DNA from: an uncultured Oscillospiraceae bacterium
Lineage (GTDB): Bacteria; Bacillota; Clostridia; Oscillospirales; Acutalibacteraceae
NCBI GenBank assembly: GCA_900543305.1
Contig: UQQZ01000013.1
Location: forward strand, 1-41,496
Reading direction: 5' to 3'
DNA: 41,496 nt
In this document: piece after piece, positions 39,363-41,496 of the stretch
Numbering within the stretch: the first letter of the stretch is position 1
Layout: every line of letters begins with the position of its first letter
The notes under the pieces: model-generated
Databases searched by the model: none
What the model was told of the DNA's origin: nothing
What the model saw: only the letters and a program-made list of their open reading frames with translations
Position numbers and translations under genes: made by a program

Positions 39363-39594
39363 ACCGTCATGTATGGGACGCGCCGCCGTGAAGCGCGTTC
39401 CAACAGGAAGAGCCTGGTGCTCCTCCTGAAAAAGGCAGCGTTGCCGGAGGGTTTCCTCCGGCCTGTTTGCCCTGCGAAAAGGACGGCAAGCCTTTTTGGT
39501 TGGGGAGAAGGGCTTGCCGCCCTTTCGCTTTTTCCGCAGGAAGGGTTTCTCCTTCCTCTATGCCCTATTTTTTCTTTTGCTTGAGGTACTATTT
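39363..39594 (+). other. Long structured leader of the ABC exporter (putative attenuator)
   Basis: Perfect stems are ACGCGC/GCGCGT (39378-39383 with 39393-39398), GCCGGAGG/CCTCCGGC (39443-39450 with 39455-39462, GTTT loop) and CGGCAAGCC/GGCTTGCCG (39484-39492 with 39511-39519), the last followed by a broken U-tract. GGAAGG/CCTTCC (39539-39556) comes next and TATTTTTTC shortly after. GGAGAA (39505-39510) can pair instead with TTCTCC (39547-39552). The ribosome site GAGG lies 8 bases before the ATG. Matches the general layout of drug-induced attenuators; no known class recognised. Confidence 0.5.
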
Positions 39595-41403
39595 ATGAAA
39601 AACGAAACGCCAAAATCTTCCAGCATCCTCCGGTTCTTCCCCTTTACCAAGGGATTCCGGGGCAGATTCCTGCTGGCCGTCCTCATGGTGGTGGTGGCTG
39701 TGGTGGCAAACTACATGACCCCTCAGGTCATCCGAGTCACCGTGGACTCCGTCATCAACGACACCCCCTTTAACCTGCCGGGCTTTCTGGTGGACTGGAT
39801 CCAGTCCATCGGCGGCAGGGAAATGCTGCGCCAGCACATTGTGCTCTGCGCCTTGACTTCCCTGTTCTTTGCGGCTCTGGCCGGCTTTTCCAACTATTCT
39901 TCCCGGATGAATCTGGCCAAGGCCTGCGAGGGCACCGTGGCCCGGGTTCGGGACACCCTCTTTGACCACATTCAACACCTGCCCTATGCCTGGCACAACT
40001 CCCACCAGACCGGAGACATTATCCAGCGGTGCACCCAGGACGTGGATCTGATCCGAAACTTTGTCAGCGACCAGCTGATGGAATGTATCCGCACCGTGCT
40101 CCTGATTGTGGTTTCCCTGGTGCTCATGTTCGCCATGAACGTGGAGCTCTCCCTGATCGTCTCGGTTTTCGTGCCGGTGGTCATGGTCTCCTCCCTGGTC
40201 TTCTATGTGATCACCGGGAAGAAGTTTCGCCGGGCCGACGAAACCGAAGGGGAACTCACCGCCCTGGTTCAGGAAAACCTGACCGGAGTCCGGGTGGTCC
40301 GGGCCTTTGGCCGGGAACGGTACGAAATCGACCGGTTTAACAAGAAAAATCAGGAATTCACCGACCTGTGGGTCCGCCTGGGCAAGGTCATGGGCATCAA
40401 CTGGGGCCTGGGGGACTTCTTTGCCGGGTTCCAGGTGTTGGTCATCATTGTGGCAGGCATCTTCTTTGTGGAGCGGGGCGCTCTCACCGAAGGGGAATTC
40501 CTGGCCTTTACCGCCTACAACTCCATGCTGGTGTGGCCTGCCCGAAATCTGGGACGGCTGCTGGCGGAGCTGAGCAAGACCTCCATCAGCGCCACCCGGC
40601 TCTTCGACATTCTGGACGCCCAGGAGGAGAAAAACTGCGAAAATCCCCAGCGTCCTCCCATGGACGGGGACATTGTCTTTGACCATGTGAACTTCGGCTA
40701 CAACCAGGATACCGGCGTGCTCCACGACGTGAGCTTCCGGATCCAGGCAGGCACTACCTTTGGTATTCTGGGGGCCACGGGCTCCGGCAAATCCACCTTG
40801 ATGGCGCTGCTGGACCGGCTCTACGAGCTGCCCCGGGAAAACGGGTCCATCACCATCGGCGGGGTGGACATCCGGAATATAGATCTTTCTTATCTGCGGA
40901 AAAACATCGGCATCGTCCTTCAGGAGCCCTTTCTCTTTTCCAAGACCTTCCGGGAAAGCATCGCCGATGGCGCCGCCCGGGAGGACCTGGAAACGGTCCG
41001 TCACTTTGCCCGGCTGGCGGTGATTGACGATGCCATTGAGAATTTCGCCCAGGGGTACGAAACCCCCATTGGAGAACGGGGAGTCACCATCTCCGGAGGC
41101 CAGAAACAGCGGGTGGCCATTGCCCGGATGCTCATGCAGGACACCCCCATCAAGATCTTCGACGACTCTCTCTCTGCGGTGGACATGGAAACCGACGCGA
41201 AAATTCGCCAGTCCATCCGGAAAAACGTCCGGGGCACCACCATTCTCATTGCCCACCGGATCACCACCCTGATGAACGCGGACCAGATTCTGGTCCTGGA
41301 CCGGGGCCGGGTGGCCCAGCTGGGAACCCATCAGGAACTGATTGCCCAGGACGGGATCTACAAACGCATTTACGAAATGCAGTCCGTGGCCGGACAGGAC
41401 TAG
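39595..41403 (+). CDS. ABC exporter half-transporter (membrane-NBD fusion)
   Basis: This 602-residue protein has six membrane helices (about 20-320) and an ATPase with Walker A GATGSGKST (from residue 393), signature TISGGQKQR, IFDDSLSAVD (Asp524 in place of catalytic Glu) and switch His554 in IAHRITT. The Glu-to-Asp change suggests the weaker half of a heterodimer, whose partner would be the next gene outside the window. ATG at 39595 has GAGG 8 bases upstream. Its family is close to, but distinct from, the 14870-18549 pair. Substrate unknown; drugs, lipids or peptides are all possible. Confidence 0.94.
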   Translation: MKNETPKSSSILRFFPFTKGFRGRFLLAVLMVVVAVVANYMTPQVIRVTVDSVINDTPFNLPGFLVDWIQSIGGREMLRQHIVLCALTSLFFAALAGFSNYSSRMNLAKACEGTVARVRDTLFDHIQHLPYAWHNSHQTGDIIQRCTQDVDLIRNFVSDQLMECIRTVLLIVVSLVLMFAMNVELSLIVSVFVPVVMVSSLVFYVITGKKFRRADETEGELTALVQENLTGVRVVRAFGRERYEIDRFNKKNQEFTDLWVRLGKVMGINWGLGDFFAGFQVLVIIVAGIFFVERGALTEGEFLAFTAYNSMLVWPARNLGRLLAELSKTSISATRLFDILDAQEEKNCENPQRPPMDGDIVFDHVNFGYNQDTGVLHDVSFRIQAGTTFGILGATGSGKSTLMALLDRLYELPRENGSITIGGVDIRNIDLSYLRKNIGIVLQEPFLFSKTFRESIADGAAREDLETVRHFARLAVIDDAIENFAQGYETPIGERGVTISGGQKQRVAIARMLMQDTPIKIFDDSLSAVDMETDAKIRQSIRKNVRGTTILIAHRITTLMNADQILVLDRGRVAQLGTHQELIAQDGIYKRIYEMQSVAGQD

Positions 41404-41415
41404 CCGCCTTCTTGC
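41382..41415 (+). repeat. 34-base direct repeat, copy 1 (includes ABC stop codon)
   Basis: Covers the last codons and stop of the ABC gene and the first 12 bases beyond. Identical to 41463-41496, at an 81-base offset. Confidence 0.85.
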
Positions 41416-41430
41416 GTTCCGCAAGGGCGG
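41404..41430 (+). other. Hairpin directly after the ABC stop codon
   Basis: CCGCC-TT-CTTGCG, loop TTC, CGCAAG-GGCGG: an 11-bp stem with a two-base bulge. No U-run, so it is probably an intercistronic structure rather than a terminator, in line with a following partner gene. Confidence 0.5.
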
Positions 41431-41462
41431 AGGATATGATCCGTCGCCGGGTCCGTGACCGG

Positions 41463-41496
41463 GTCCGTGGCCGGACAGGACTAGCCGCCTTCTTGC
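41463..41496 (+). repeat. 34-base direct repeat, copy 2 (at the window edge)
   Basis: Exact second copy of 41382-41415, continuing to the last base of the window. The stretch before it contains GGGTCCGTGACC and GGGTCCGTGGCC side by side. It may be the edge of a longer tandem duplication or an assembly-end artefact. Confidence 0.85.

Larger units (their letters stand above)
39163..39594. other. Divergent region between the hemolysin III-like and ABC exporter genes
   Basis: 432 bases without a convincing gene. The left part holds the minus-strand promoter and palindrome; about 39264-39325 is AT-rich and featureless to my eye; then comes the plus-strand promoter and a long structured leader. 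A 71-codon open frame (39369-39584) lies in the leader but lacks a ribosome site. Confidence 0.6.

Noticed and set aside
39369..39584. 71-codon frame in the ABC leader as a leader peptide
   Set aside because: No ribosome site, starts only about six bases after the predicted transcript start, and the region is better explained as RNA structure. Kept as an open possibility only.
41436..41496. Short frame MIRRRVRD... as the start of the next gene
   Set aside because: The ribosome site is only two bases from the ATG and the frame lies in the repeated end sequence; cannot be supported.

Overview
The window (41.5 kb, GC-rich) looks like a chromosomal segment of an anaerobic, spore-forming gut Clostridium-type bacterium (Bacillota), probably near Oscillospiraceae. 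The evidence is a SpoIIP gene, a darA-holB-ricT-(ferredoxin)-trmN6-rsmI cluster ordered as in Bacillus subtilis, a two-[4Fe-4S] ferredoxin, a Bacillus-type pyruvate kinase with a C-terminal extension, MurT/GatD-like genes, AGGAGG-type ribosome sites and many U-tailed terminators. The genus is inferred from general knowledge, not from a search. I see no phage, insertion sequence, CRISPR array or rRNA. Layout: 1-7176 (minus) holds a HAD hydrolase, a peptide ABC importer (oppA-B-C-D-F) and two metallophosphoesterase genes joined to it by 4-base stop/start overlaps. 7411-10259 (plus) has a near-consensus promoter, tRNA-Leu(CAG) with its terminator, and a TetM/EF-G-like GTPase fused to a C-terminal NYN (YacP-like) domain. 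10292-12968 has an M24 aminopeptidase and EutH without other eut genes. 13001-18549 holds a MATE exporter divergent from a heterodimeric ABC exporter; both have regulated-looking leaders. 18611-18805 is a duplicated intergenic repeat. 18823-23435 (minus) has an HD protein, a ZIP transporter, a frameshifted C39-like peptidase, an M23 peptidoglycan hydrolase and two small membrane proteins. 23724-30256 carries pyruvate kinase, a GatD-like/MurT pair, a sugar isomerase and citrate synthase. 30428-35744 has spoIIP and the darA-to-rsmI housekeeping cluster. 35901-41403 has an AgcS symporter, a LytTR/DUF3021 regulatory pair, a hemolysin III-like protein and another ABC exporter half with a long structured leader. 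The most unusual points are: (a) a GatD-like amidotransferase that keeps the fold but lacks both the catalytic Cys and His, next to a MurT whose zinc ribbon is also altered; (b) the GTPase-NYN fusion placed directly behind a tRNA gene, with the tRNA promoter as its only visible promoter; and (c) structured or terminator-bearing leaders in front of all three exporter loci. Most genes are ordinary core genes, and functional statements rest on motif recognition by eye.
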